Of a stretch of 64,000 nucleotides of DNA, positions 18,257 to 25,819 are shown piece by piece. Where the stretch lies: assembly GCA_963698565.1 (NCBI GenBank), contig CAVORH010000003.1:130141-194140 (forward strand), given 5' to 3'. The stretch's first letter is position 1, and each line of letters opens with the position of its first letter. The position numbers were made by a program, and so were the translations under genes. The notes beneath the pieces are model-generated. The model ran no database searches. It saw only the letters and a program-made list of their open reading frames with translations, and had not been told where the DNA came from. This stretch comes from Sva-07 sp963698565. GTDB taxonomy: Bacteria > Actinomycetota > Acidimicrobiia > Acidimicrobiales > Ilumatobacteraceae.

Positions 18257-19227
18257 CAGGCCACCTGCACTCTCGCTGGTTGGCGGATCACGCTCGGCCA
18301 GTGGTAGAGCCGGTCGATGACCTCGGTGGTCGAGGTGTCGGGCTGGACGCCCAGTAGTGAGCGCATCAGCCCGTTGTCGGCGAGCCGGCCACGGTGCAGC
18401 GTCTCCGACACGTGATCGGGGATCGGCGCACCGAGGAGGTGGCTGAGTGTGCGGGCGATCCTCCAGTCGGGGCCGACGAGCGGGATCGGGAGCCGGCCAC
18501 CGCGCCGAGCAGCCTGGAGGGCCGTGATCGCTCCGGGCGCGACGACGTTCACCGGTTCGGCGAGCCCGATCCGCGCCGCGGCAACGAAGGCACGTGCGGC
18601 GTCGCGGTCCTCGATCACGGCGAACGGCGGATCGGCGAGCGCGCTGAACGGAACGGCGGGCATGCGGAGGAGACGGCCGAGTGGCGAGGGCACGTGGGGC
18701 CCCAGCACCGGCGCCAGCCGGAGCGCGCCGACGGTGACGCCGACACGTTCGCCGACACGTGCGGCGGTTCGTTCGATGGCCGCGACGGTGCGACCCCAGT
18801 CGCTCGTGGGCTGGACCGGTGCGGACTCGTCGGGCCGGGTCAGCGCGCCGCGAGCTCGGCCGTACACCTCGATCCCGCTGCGGACCACCAGGTGTTCGAG
18901 CGCACGGCACTCGGCAGCGGCTCCGATGATCGACGTCGCGGCCGCATCGGTCAGCAGCGCCGCGGCGTGGGGAGCGGCGCGGGCGTCGGGTTCCCACACC
19001 CCGACATGGACGAGCACGTGCGGGTTGAAGTCGACGACGGTGTCGACGATGCGATCGTGTTCATCGGGGTGGATCCGGTGGAAGACCGTACGATCGAGGC
19101 GGCGCCGAGGTGGATCGGCATCGATACCCGACAGCGCTCCCACCCAGTCCTCGGCCTCGAGCAGACTCGCCACCAAGGTGCCGAGTTCGCCCCCGACGCC
19201 GCTGACGAACACCCGACGACCAGCCAT
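18256..19227 (-). CDS. NAD-dependent epimerase/dehydratase (SDR) family protein
   Basis: 323 residues of the extended short-chain dehydrogenase fold. The N-terminal VFVSGVGGELGTLVASLL binds NAD(P). A strand VLVHVGVWEPDA and VVRSGIEVYGRA follow; the usual YxxxK is not obvious (DWGRTVAAIERTAARV), so catalysis may be changed. First gene of the - strand operon; the ATG follows a TAGCGT box by seven bases. Substrate unknown. Confidence 0.72.
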   Translation of the reverse strand: MAGRRVFVSGVGGELGTLVASLLEAEDWVGALSGIDADPPRRRLDRTVFHRIHPDEHDRIVDTVVDFNPHVLVHVGVWEPDARAAPHAAALLTDAAATSIIGAAAECRALEHLVVRSGIEVYGRARGALTRPDESAPVQPTSDWGRTVAAIERTAARVGERVGVTVGALRLAPVLGPHVPSPLGRLLRMPAVPFSALADPPFAVIEDRDAARAFVAAARIGLAEPVNVVAPGAITALQAARRGGRLPIPLVGPDWRIARTLSHLLGAPIPDHVSETLHRGRLADNGLMRSLLGVQPDTSTTEVIDRLYHWPSVIRQPARVQVA

Positions 19228-19234
19228 GACATGA

Positions 19235-19240
19235 ACGCTA
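19235..19240 (-). promoter_or_regulatory. -10 box of the SDR operon
   Basis: TAGCGT on the - strand ends seven bases before the SDR ATG, indicating a leaderless operon mRNA. Confidence 0.45.
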
Positions 19241-19309
19241 CTCGTACCCGTCGACGGATCTTCGGTTCGGCTCTGGGCCTGCGGGGGCCGGCGTGAGCCG
19301 GGCGCATCG

Positions 19310-19444
19310 ACCTTCCCGGTGGAGTCGCCGACCGGCCTCGTGCCGCATCTTCACTTCGAGGTGCGACCCGGTGGCCCGATCGCACGACCGGTCGATCCTG
19401 TGCCACGATTGTCGCTTCCGATCGCCGGTGTCACGGTGATCTGA
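19310..19444 (+). pseudogene. C-terminal remnant of an M23 peptidase
   Basis: The + frame ending at 19444 reads SPTGLVPHLHFEVRPGG and then a Pro-rich tail ending AGVTVI. HLHFE is the last zinc/catalytic motif of LytM (M23) endopeptidases, and TG-PHLHFEVR is the normal family context. No start codon or upstream catalytic domain exists in this frame: a stop lies at 19232-19234. It directly precedes an intact M23 gene at 19482 and is best explained as the 3' end of a decayed tandem copy. The left border is approximate. Confidence 0.6.
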
Positions 19445-19481
19445 TGTCAAGTCACCACCTCACGCTGCCGATGTCTCTCTC

Positions 19482-20135
19482 ATGAAGTCGCTCCGCCACG
19501 TCACCGGATGGCCGCGCGCGGCGGCACTCGCCGTGGCCGCGAGCGCGGTGTGCCTGGGGCTGGGGTCGTTCGCATCGGCACAGGAGGCCGACACCGCAGC
19601 GACGGTCCGGCTCGACGCTCCGGGTACGGCCCTGCGCACGGCGGAGCGTCTGGCGTTGCGGACGCCGCCCCCGGGGGTCGCACCGACAGCGCCGGAAGGG
19701 CTGCTGATCTTTCCGGTCGACGCCGGCAGCGACTGCTACGTGCTCGACAACTTCGGTGACTCGCGCGGGACGCGCCGTCACGAGGGACTGGACATCATGG
19801 GGTCGTCCGGCCGAGCGGTGTACGCAGTGGCGGCCGGCACGCTCACGAAGCGGTACACCAACACGGGGACGGCCGGGTGGGGCTGGACGCTGTACGACGC
19901 CGACACCGACACGACGTACAAGTACTTCCACCTCACCGAGGATCCGAACGGCCTCGTCGAGGGCGACACGGTGGAACTCGGCGATGTCATCGGGTTCGTC
20001 GGCAGCAGCGGCACGAGCAGCGCCGAGAACATCCACCTCCACTTCGAACTCCGGCCCGGCAACGTCGCGATCGACCCGCTCCCGAGGGTGTTCGTCGACA
20101 CCTCGGTCTGCACGGTCTCGCCCCCGATCCGCTGA
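19482..20135 (+). CDS. Secreted M23-family (LytM) peptidase
   Basis: 217 residues. A signal peptide (AALAVAASAVCLGLGSFASA, about 14-33) is followed by a short linker and the LytM domain. The zinc ligands are in RHEGLDI (about residues 101-107) and the catalytic His pair in IHLHFEL (about 182-188). It would cut peptidoglycan cross-bridges outside the membrane, unless regulatory. Two remaining Cys may form a disulfide. A decayed relative lies just upstream. Confidence 0.85.
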   Translation: MKSLRHVTGWPRAAALAVAASAVCLGLGSFASAQEADTAATVRLDAPGTALRTAERLALRTPPPGVAPTAPEGLLIFPVDAGSDCYVLDNFGDSRGTRRHEGLDIMGSSGRAVYAVAAGTLTKRYTNTGTAGWGWTLYDADTDTTYKYFHLTEDPNGLVEGDTVELGDVIGFVGSSGTSSAENIHLHFELRPGNVAIDPLPRVFVDTSVCTVSPPIR

Positions 20136-20156
20136 CGCCGCGTCGGCGCGGGTGGG

Positions 20157-20663
20157 TCAGCGCAGGTCGGTGGCGCGCAGGATGATCTCGCGTGCGAACG
20201 GGTCGAGGGCACGCCCGGCGAGGCGTTCGGTGACCTGGATCGCCTGGGTCGGTTCCTCGACGAGGCCCGCCCAGCGGATGTAGCCGCCCATGATGCCGAG
20301 GATGCGATCGCCGACCTCGTCGCCGTGGACGAGCACCTTGGTGCCGTGCTTGAGCAGGTCACGGATCTCGGTGTACAGCGCCTTGAGGTACTGATCGGTG
20401 TGCTCGCTGTTGAACGGCCGGTGACGGCACGGCAGCTGCAGCTCCTCGTAGTTGTGCAGGTTGTGCGGCGCCGAGATGATCGACAGTACACACCCGAAAC
20501 CGTTCTCCCGGAGCCAGATGATCTCTTCCTGGCGTCGGACTCGGCGATGGCTGTCGCCGACTCCGCCCGGACGCTCACAGATCGCCAGCTTGTCCTTGAG
20601 AATCCAGGTGAAGTTGCGTGGCGTGATGCCGAGTGCCCACTTGCCACGGAGCCGAGGGGGCAT
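20157..20663 (-). CDS. Dual-specificity-phosphatase-like protein lacking the catalytic Cys
   Basis: About 168 residues. The fold resembles dual-specificity protein phosphatases: GFGCVLSIISAPHNLHNY, then the signature position LVHGDEVGDRILGIMGGYI. The active site of the family is H-C-X5-R; here it reads H-G-D-E-V-G-D-R, with His and Arg kept at the right spacing but Gly in place of Cys. It should not hydrolyse phosphate esters and may be a phospho-binding pseudophosphatase. The ATG at 20663 is preferred; a GTG at 20711 would sit inside a TAGCGT promoter box. Confidence 0.6.
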   Translation of the reverse strand: MPPRLRGKWALGITPRNFTWILKDKLAICERPGGVGDSHRRVRRQEEIIWLRENGFGCVLSIISAPHNLHNYEELQLPCRHRPFNSEHTDQYLKALYTEIRDLLKHGTKVLVHGDEVGDRILGIMGGYIRWAGLVEEPTQAIQVTERLAGRALDPFAREIILRATDLR

Positions 20664-20762
20664 CAGTTGGCTGCTTCGGAGCGATGTCGAGACGGCATAA
20701 CGGGTTGCCACGCTACCCGCTCGCCGGGCCGGTCAGGAAACGCACCAGCGTGAGATCTGGGG

Positions 20763-21641
20763 TCAGACCGCAGAGGTGATGCCGGCGGTGCGGACGAGTC
20801 GGCGGCCGCGGCGCTCGACGCGAATGCCGCCGGTGACTTCGCAGGCGGTCGACTCGCCGGAGGCGACCGCCATCACCCGGCCGACACCCGCCGCGTCGGG
20901 CGGGTAGCCGTCACGTTCGAGCCAGCGACGGATCGCCCGTGCTGCGAGAGGTGCGGGAGCGGCGACGAGTTCGTCGATCGCGGTGGGGTCGATCGCCGCT
21001 GCCAGCTCGTCGAGCAGCCGATCGTCGTCGCGCAGGAGCGTCGCCGTGCGGTTGAGGAGCACGGTGATGTCGCGGGCGGCGATGTCGTCGAGCAGTGGGA
21101 GCAGCTCGTGGCGGATCCGGTTGCGACGGAAGCGGGGATCGGTGTTGGTCGGATCATCGGCGACCTCGAGCCCGAGTCGTCCGCACAACGCTCGGGTCTC
21201 CCACGAGCGCAGCGCCAGCATCGGGTGGCGGTGGCCGGGCTCGATCGCGGCGAGGCCGGCAGCTCCGGCCCCACGCATGAGCGCCAGCAGCATCGTCTCG
21301 GCCTGGTCGTCGGCCGTGTGTCCGGTCAGCGCGTCGAGGCCGAGCACCGAACGGCGGGCTTCGCGGGCGCGGGCTTCGAGGTTCGGGCCGTCGCCGACTT
21401 CGACGTGCGTCAGTTCGAACGTCGCCCCGAGCCGCTCGGCGTTGCGTCGGGCGATGTCGGCGTCGTGATCGGCGCTCTCACGCAGGCCGTGGTGCACGTG
21501 GTGGGCCGTGACGACACAACCGGCGTCGAGCGCGAGTGCCACGAGGGCCGTGGAGTCGGCACCGCCCGACAGGGCACACGTGACACGTGTTCCGGGGGTC
21601 GGGAACGTGCAGCGAAGGAGCAGGTCGGCCGGATCGATCAC
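20763..21641 (-). CDS. tilS: tRNA(Ile)-lysidine synthase
   Basis: Adds lysine to C34 of tRNA-Ile(CAU) with ATP, changing its identity from Met to Ile. The PP-loop SGGADSTALVALAL is at about residues 24-37, HHVHHGLRESADHDADIAR follows, then the GHTADDQAETMLLALMRG segment and DDPTNTDPRFRRNRIRHELLP (tRNA contacts). 292 residues, i.e. the short form without the extended C-terminal domains. GTG start. A small membrane gene lies 21 bases upstream in the same direction. Confidence 0.92.
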   Translation of the reverse strand: MIDPADLLLRCTFPTPGTRVTCALSGGADSTALVALALDAGCVVTAHHVHHGLRESADHDADIARRNAERLGATFELTHVEVGDGPNLEARAREARRSVLGLDALTGHTADDQAETMLLALMRGAGAAGLAAIEPGHRHPMLALRSWETRALCGRLGLEVADDPTNTDPRFRRNRIRHELLPLLDDIAARDITVLLNRTATLLRDDDRLLDELAAAIDPTAIDELVAAPAPLAARAIRRWLERDGYPPDAAGVGRVMAVASGESTACEVTGGIRVERRGRRLVRTAGITSAV

Positions 21642-21662
21642 GCCGACGGCCTCATCGGTGCC

Positions 21663-21821
21663 CTACAGGTCGGAGTGACGGGCGGCTTGCTGCTTCGCCG
21701 AAGGGTACTTGCGGGAGGACACCGACTTGAGGTAGCCGACCACCAGCACGATCAGGATCAGGATCGAGACGAGAAAGAGGGCGATGCCGACCCACCAGTG
21801 CCACACGTTTGCGACGAGCAT
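21663..21821 (-). CDS. 52-residue single-span membrane protein
   Basis: Starts MLVANVWHWWVGIALFLVSI and continues with an Ile/Leu/Val helix, then a basic tail KSVSSRKYPSAKQQAARHSDL-like, so the C-terminus is probably cytoplasmic. The ATG lies eight bases after a TAGCCT box, and tilS follows 21 bases after the stop, so the two likely share a transcript. Family not named; too short for reliable similarity, but promoter spacing and composition support it. Confidence 0.6.
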   Translation of the reverse strand: MLVANVWHWWVGIALFLVSILILIVLVVGYLKSVSSRKYPSAKQQAARHSDL

Positions 21822-21829
21822 GATCGGAG

Positions 21830-21835
21830 AGGCTA
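21830..21835 (-). promoter_or_regulatory. -10 box of the small membrane gene-tilS unit
   Basis: TAGCCT on the - strand ends eight bases before the ATG at 21821. Confidence 0.45.
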
Positions 21836-21891
21836 ACTCCCGAGGCTGACCGGCGCACAGTTTCGGCGTACCGGGCGGCCGGGGTGCCGGC

Positions 21892-22188
21892 TCAGCCGAT
21901 CTGGCCGTCGCCGTCGAAGTCGGTGCCGAAGCACATCTCGATCCGCGACAACAGGCCAGGGGGCATCTCGTCGTTGTGGCACTTCTCGGCCACGACGATC
22001 TTCAGCTCGGCGTGGAAGTCGAACGCTCCGAGACAGTCCATGCATCCGTCGAGGTGATGGCGGATCGACTCGTACTGCTCCGCCGGGAGCTCGCCGTCGA
22101 GGAAGACGTCGAGTTCGCGCAGCGTCTGGGCGCAGTCGGATGTCGCACCGGATCCGGCTGTGGCGTCAGTCGAGTCGTTGCTCATCAT
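21892..22188 (-). CDS. rsrA: Zinc anti-sigma factor (RsrA-like)
   Basis: 98 residues with the zinc anti-sigma signature: CAQTLRELDVFLDGEL, then HHLDGCMDC (H-X3-C-X2-C). Thiol oxidation releases zinc and the bound sigma factor; in actinobacteria the system controls thiol and mycothiol homeostasis. Additional Cys near KCHNDEM and MCFG. The ATG at 22188 has AGGAG five bases upstream and overlaps the sigma factor stop (ATGA), so the two are made in fixed ratio. The C-terminal tail ends DFDGDGQIG. Confidence 0.88.
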   Translation of the reverse strand: MMSNDSTDATAGSGATSDCAQTLRELDVFLDGELPAEQYESIRHHLDGCMDCLGAFDFHAELKIVVAEKCHNDEMPPGLLSRIEMCFGTDFDGDGQIG

Positions 22189-22760
22189 CCGTTCTCCTGT
22201 GCGACCGTGAGCCCTCGGGCGAGGGCGAACTCGTACAACGCCTTCTGCATCGCTTTTCTTCCCCGGTGGAGACGCGACATGACCGTGCCGATCGGGATGT
22301 CGAGCATCTCGGCGATCTCCTTGTAGGAGAAGCCCTCGACGTCGGCGAGGATCACCGGCAGGCGGAAGTTGTCCGGGAGGTCCTCCAGCGCCTGCTTCAC
22401 CTCGTCGTCGGGCAGGAGTTCCATCAGCGATTCCTCGGCCGAACGGCCGACCGATGCGTCCTGCAGCGTCCCCAGGTTCTTGTACAGGTAGAGGTCCTCG
22501 AAGTCGCCGAGGTCGGTTTCGTCGGGGCGTCGTTGCTTGGCCCGGTACGAGTTGATGAACGTGTTGGTCATGATCCGGAAGAGCCATGCCCGCAGGTTCG
22601 TGCCCTCGGTGAACGAGTGGTAGCTCCGGTAGCCCTTGAGGTACGTCTCCTGGACGAGGTCCTCGGCGTCGGCTCGGTTGCGGGTCATGCGCAGGGCACC
22701 CGAGTAGAGCTGGGGTGCGTACTGCATCGCCTCGGCGGCGAAGGTTGCCTGGTCGGCCAT
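22185..22760 (-). CDS. sigR: ECF sigma factor, SigR/SigH type
   Basis: 191 residues. Region 2 (YSGALRMTRNRADAEDLVQE, TNLRAWLFRIMTNTFINSYR) binds core polymerase and the -10 element. Region 4 (LPDNFRLPVILADVEGFSYK, EIAEMLDIPIGTVMSRLHRG) binds the -35. The sequence is very close to the actinobacterial thiol-oxidative stress sigma factor. Partnered by the zinc anti-sigma gene overlapping its stop. Expected targets carry GGAAT-N18-GTT; none is obvious just upstream, where a TACAGT box suggests housekeeping transcription. Confidence 0.9.
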   Translation of the reverse strand: MADQATFAAEAMQYAPQLYSGALRMTRNRADAEDLVQETYLKGYRSYHSFTEGTNLRAWLFRIMTNTFINSYRAKQRRPDETDLGDFEDLYLYKNLGTLQDASVGRSAEESLMELLPDDEVKQALEDLPDNFRLPVILADVEGFSYKEIAEMLDIPIGTVMSRLHRGRKAMQKALYEFALARGLTVAQENG

Positions 22761-22767
22761 GCGCGGG

Positions 22768-22773
22768 ACTGTA
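22768..22773 (-). promoter_or_regulatory. -10 box of sigR-rsrA
   Basis: TACAGT on the - strand ends seven bases before the sigR ATG. Confidence 0.45.
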
Positions 22774-22792
22774 TCGGGCTGCGCGTCGGCGG

Positions 22793-23320
22793 TCAGGTGG
22801 TTTCGGGATTGTTCGCCTCGGCCAGGCGTTCGACGACGTCGTCGACCGAGGCGATGAACCGGTCGAGCAGATCGGCGAGTTGTGCCCGTTCGTGCGGCTC
22901 GAACTCGCTCAGGATGTGCATCATGGCGGTCGACCGGCGGGTGGCGACCTCGTCGTGTCGACGCGTGCCCTCATCGGTGATCCTCACCAGGACGACACGT
23001 CCGTCCTCCGGTGACGAATACCGCTCGACGAGCCCGTCCGCTTCGAGGCGCTGGATCGAACGTGTCGCCGTCGACGGGTCGACTCGGAGCCGGGCGGCGA
23101 GTTCCTTCATCGGGCGGTCGTTGCGTCGGCTGAGGAGGTCGAGCGTGTCCATCTGGCCCTGCTCCAACGGCTTCTCGCGGCCGAAGAGGTAGGCCCGGAG
23201 TGCAGATGCGCCGGCTCCCCGACGGAGTTCGATCCAGGCGCGGCCGATCCGTCGTGCGTGTTCGCGGTCGGTTCGGTTCCGAAAGTCGACGGCGGCGCTT
23301 CCGCTGGCTGGGCTCGACAT
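22793..23320 (-). CDS. MarR-family transcriptional regulator
   Basis: About 175 residues. Winged helix with MKELAARLRVDPSTATRSIQ and LEADGLVERYSSPEDGRVVL (the DxR wing), flanked by dimer helices. MarR proteins usually repress a neighbouring divergent gene until a small ligand binds. It is divergent from a hydrolase gene with only 23 bases between starts, so both are probably controlled from the shared promoter. The ATG at 23320 fits the -10 spacing (ten bases); an in-frame ATG at 23326 is only four bases from it. Confidence 0.85.
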   Translation of the reverse strand: MSSPASGSAAVDFRNRTDREHARRIGRAWIELRRGAGASALRAYLFGREKPLEQGQMDTLDLLSRRNDRPMKELAARLRVDPSTATRSIQRLEADGLVERYSSPEDGRVVLVRITDEGTRRHDEVATRRSTAMMHILSEFEPHERAQLADLLDRFIASVDDVVERLAEANNPETT

Positions 23321-23329
23321 GTGCATTTG

Positions 23330-23336
23330 TACGGTA
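23330..23336. promoter_or_regulatory. Overlapping divergent -10 boxes (bidirectional promoter)
   Basis: TACGGTA reads TACGGT on the + strand (eight bases before the hydrolase ATG at 23344) and TACCGT on the - strand (ten bases before the MarR ATG at 23320). The two boxes share five bases. A bound polymerase could start either way but not both at once. Confidence 0.5.
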
Positions 23337-23343
23337 GTGATCG

Positions 23344-24057
23344 ATGGGGGAGCTGGACGGAGCGGAGCAACCGACGGATCCGTCGGACCCGACGGCGCTC
23401 GAGGCACTCCATCCGCTTGCGTCGACCGAGGTGGAGGTCACGCCGATGTTCCGTCACCGCGAGGTGTACACCCGGCGCGGCCTGCTCACCGTCCTGACGC
23501 ACGAGCCGGCCGACGGCTCGGCGCGCCCGGCGGCGATCGTCGCGTGCGGCGGCGCGCTCGGCGGTCTGCTGGGCCCCGGACACGGGTTGTACCAGCACCT
23601 CGGCGACCGGTGGGCGCAGCGTGGCGTGCGGTTCGTGCGCGTCGGGTACCGCGAGCCGAACAACCTCGACCTGTGTGCCCACGACCTCGCCTGTGGTGTG
23701 GAGATGGCCAGGGATGCGGGCGCGGAGCGGGTGGTGGTGATGGGCCACAGTTTCGGCGGTGCGGTGGCGGTGCGGTGTGCGGTGGTGATGCCGGCGTCGG
23801 TCGTCGCCGTGGTCACGTTCGCCACCCAGTCCGCGGGCTGCGAGGTGGCCGGGGCGCTCGACGGGAAGCCGCTGTTGCTCTTCCACGGCGATCGCGACGA
23901 GTTGCTCCCACCCGAGGCGAGCCACGTCGTGGCTGCGATCGCCGGTCACGGTGAGGTGGTGATGCTCTCCGGCGACGGTCATCTGCTCGGCAGGAGCGAT
24001 GACGCGATCACCGAGCGACTCGACGAGTGGCTGCCGTCGGTGCTGTTCCCGGGCTGA
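23344..24057 (+). CDS. Alpha/beta hydrolase, dienelactone-hydrolase-like
   Basis: 237 residues. Nucleophile motif VVVMGHSFGGAVAV (Ser near residue 137), Asp in FHGDRDELLPP and His in LSGDGHLLG complete the triad. There is an N-terminal acidic tail and no signal peptide, so it is cytoplasmic. Divergent from the MarR gene across overlapping promoters, hence probably the regulated target, perhaps an esterase for a hydrophobic or aromatic compound (inference from MarR biology). Confidence 0.78.
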   Translation: MGELDGAEQPTDPSDPTALEALHPLASTEVEVTPMFRHREVYTRRGLLTVLTHEPADGSARPAAIVACGGALGGLLGPGHGLYQHLGDRWAQRGVRFVRVGYREPNNLDLCAHDLACGVEMARDAGAERVVVMGHSFGGAVAVRCAVVMPASVVAVVTFATQSAGCEVAGALDGKPLLLFHGDRDELLPPEASHVVAAIAGHGEVVMLSGDGHLLGRSDDAITERLDEWLPSVLFPG

Positions 24058-24074
24058 TCTTCCCGCAGGCCCCG

Positions 24075-25334
24075 TCAGCCGGTGCGGGCGATGTGGAGGA
24101 GCTTGCGGGCGCCGTCGACGAGGCCGTTCGGAGCAGCGGCGGAGGGCGATGCGCCGGGATGCTGCGGTGCGATCCGGACGCGGAGGGCCCCGGGACGGAT
24201 CGAGAAGCGCAGGGGCGGGTCGAGCACGAGCGCCTCGCCGTCGACGCCGGCGGGGACCGGGCCGTCGGAGCCCACCTCGAACGTCGGCGCCTGCCACTGT
24301 CGGAACCGGGCGCGCCCGCGAGCGTCGTTCGAGGTCAGCTCGGCGACCGCCACGCCGAGCTGACCGTCGTCGATGCTCGGCCGGGTTCCCGATCCGACGA
24401 TGTTGCCCAGCCGGTACTGGTTGTTGGAGATCATGATGACCGTTGCTCGGCGACCGCTCACGCCGCCCGGGCCGGTGTACTCCAACACGTGCTCGTCGCC
24501 GGTGGCGCCGCTGAACTCGGGGATCGTGTTCAGCACGGTCCGGACCTTCGCGTTGCGATAGCCGGCGCGCTGGACGGCCTCTGCGTAGAGCCCCAACGAC
24601 ACGTTGTTCACGAAGACCCGCCCGTTGACCTCCGCGAGATCGACGCGACGTTCACCACCGTCGACGAATGCATCGAGTGCCCCGACGACGTCGTCACGGT
24701 CGACACCGAGGTCGAGCGCGAAGTGATTCCGCGTGCCCGCCGGGATGCATGCGAAGGGGAGGTCGAGTTCGGCGGCGATCGTGGCCACGAGCGCCTGGGT
24801 CCCGTCACCGCCCGCAGCGGCGAGTGCGTCGGCGCCATCGGCGACGGCGGTCCGGACGAGCTCGATCAGGTCGTCCCCGGGCTTCAGCTCGATCGGCTCG
24901 ATGCCGCGGGCCCGCGCCTCGGCGTCGAGGTTGGCGGCGAGGGCCTTGCCGCCGCCCGACTTCGGGTTCCACACCACGACCGGGCGCGACGGCGCCACGG
25001 CGGAGGGGAGCGGCACGTGGATGCGGAACGCGCGGCGCGCGGCGGCCGCGGCGGAGGAGAACAGCGCAGCGGCCGCGATCGCCTCGAGCAGCACGCCGCC
25101 GGCGACCAGCACACCGACGAACGCGGCGACCAGCACGATCCCTGCGATCGTGAACAGCGCCCGTGCTGGTCCGCGACGACGCAACGCATGCCAGGCCATG
25201 GCCAGTGCCGCGACCAGCAGCCCTGCGGCGATCAGACCGCGCGGAAACGCCCGCAGACCGGTCGCGACGAGGACGATCCCACCTGCAGCGAAGAGGGCGA
25301 GTGCTGCGATCGCGGTGAGACGACGTGAGTTCAT
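24075..25334 (-). CDS. Diacylglycerol/sphingosine kinase-family protein with N-terminal membrane helices
   Basis: 419 residues. The first ~90 residues hold three or four transmembrane helices (LTAIAALALFAAGGIVLVAT; GLIAAGLLVAALAMAW; LFTIAGIVLVAAFVGVLVAGG). The kinase domain then begins VVVWNPKSGGGKA (about 120-132), followed by the nucleotide loop AAAGGDGTQALVA and PAGTRNHFALDLG. This is the LCB5/DagK family, which phosphorylates a lipid headgroup at the membrane. Lipid substrate unknown. It follows the DUF7144-type gene with 34 bases between. Confidence 0.83.
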   Translation of the reverse strand: MNSRRLTAIAALALFAAGGIVLVATGLRAFPRGLIAAGLLVAALAMAWHALRRRGPARALFTIAGIVLVAAFVGVLVAGGVLLEAIAAAALFSSAAAAARRAFRIHVPLPSAVAPSRPVVVWNPKSGGGKALAANLDAEARARGIEPIELKPGDDLIELVRTAVADGADALAAAGGDGTQALVATIAAELDLPFACIPAGTRNHFALDLGVDRDDVVGALDAFVDGGERRVDLAEVNGRVFVNNVSLGLYAEAVQRAGYRNAKVRTVLNTIPEFSGATGDEHVLEYTGPGGVSGRRATVIMISNNQYRLGNIVGSGTRPSIDDGQLGVAVAELTSNDARGRARFRQWQAPTFEVGSDGPVPAGVDGEALVLDPPLRFSIRPGALRVRIAPQHPGASPSAAAPNGLVDGARKLLHIARTG

Positions 25335-25368
25335 CGGATTCCCGTGCCGGTCCGGTGGGCGCCGACGA

Positions 25369-25761
25369 TCATGCGTCGGCGTGCCGACCGCCGTGGGCGG
25401 CGAGCGCGTAGATCACGAGGATGCCGATGATCACGTAGGCGAGCGACCAGACGGGGTAGACGGGCATCCACCACATCGCCGACACGGTCAGGATGAAGCC
25501 GGAGATGATCCCGATCCATCGCGCCAATTGTGAACGGTTGAGGACGGCGAACGACGACAGGATCAGGATCACCCCGACGACGATGTAGGCCCAGCCGTAC
25601 GTCGACAGTGTCGTGCCGAGGAGGGCTCCCTCGAACTCGTCGGGGAGCACTCCGTCGTAGCGGAAGGCCCAGAACGCGTCGACGAGGCGCATCAGGCCGG
25701 CGAGGCCGAGGATCGTGCCTGCGAAGTAGAGCCAGCCACTCGGAAGTTCGTTGTCGATCAT
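25369..25761 (-). CDS. Four-helix membrane protein (DUF7144-like)
   Basis: About 130 residues with four membrane helices (WLYFAGTILGLAGLMRLVDA; YGWAYIVVGVILILSSFAVL; WIGIISGFILTVSAMWWMPV; WSLAYVIIGILVIYALAAH). The pattern matches a small actinobacterial membrane family of unknown role. The ATG at 25761 follows the SulP stop by 58 bases; an in-frame extension to 25851 would overlap that gene and adds a polar stretch unlike the family. Confidence 0.65.
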   Translation of the reverse strand: MIDNELPSGWLYFAGTILGLAGLMRLVDAFWAFRYDGVLPDEFEGALLGTTLSTYGWAYIVVGVILILSSFAVLNRSQLARWIGIISGFILTVSAMWWMPVYPVWSLAYVIIGILVIYALAAHGGRHADA

Positions 25762-25819
25762 GTCGTGATCGTGCGCCTCCGGTCGAGGGTCGGCAAGATG
25801 CCGTTCGGCCCAATCGTTC

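Noticed and set aside
24027..25328. Long + strand frame of about 433 codons across the lipid kinase
   Set aside because: Antisense shadow; the - strand lipid kinase has clear motifs.
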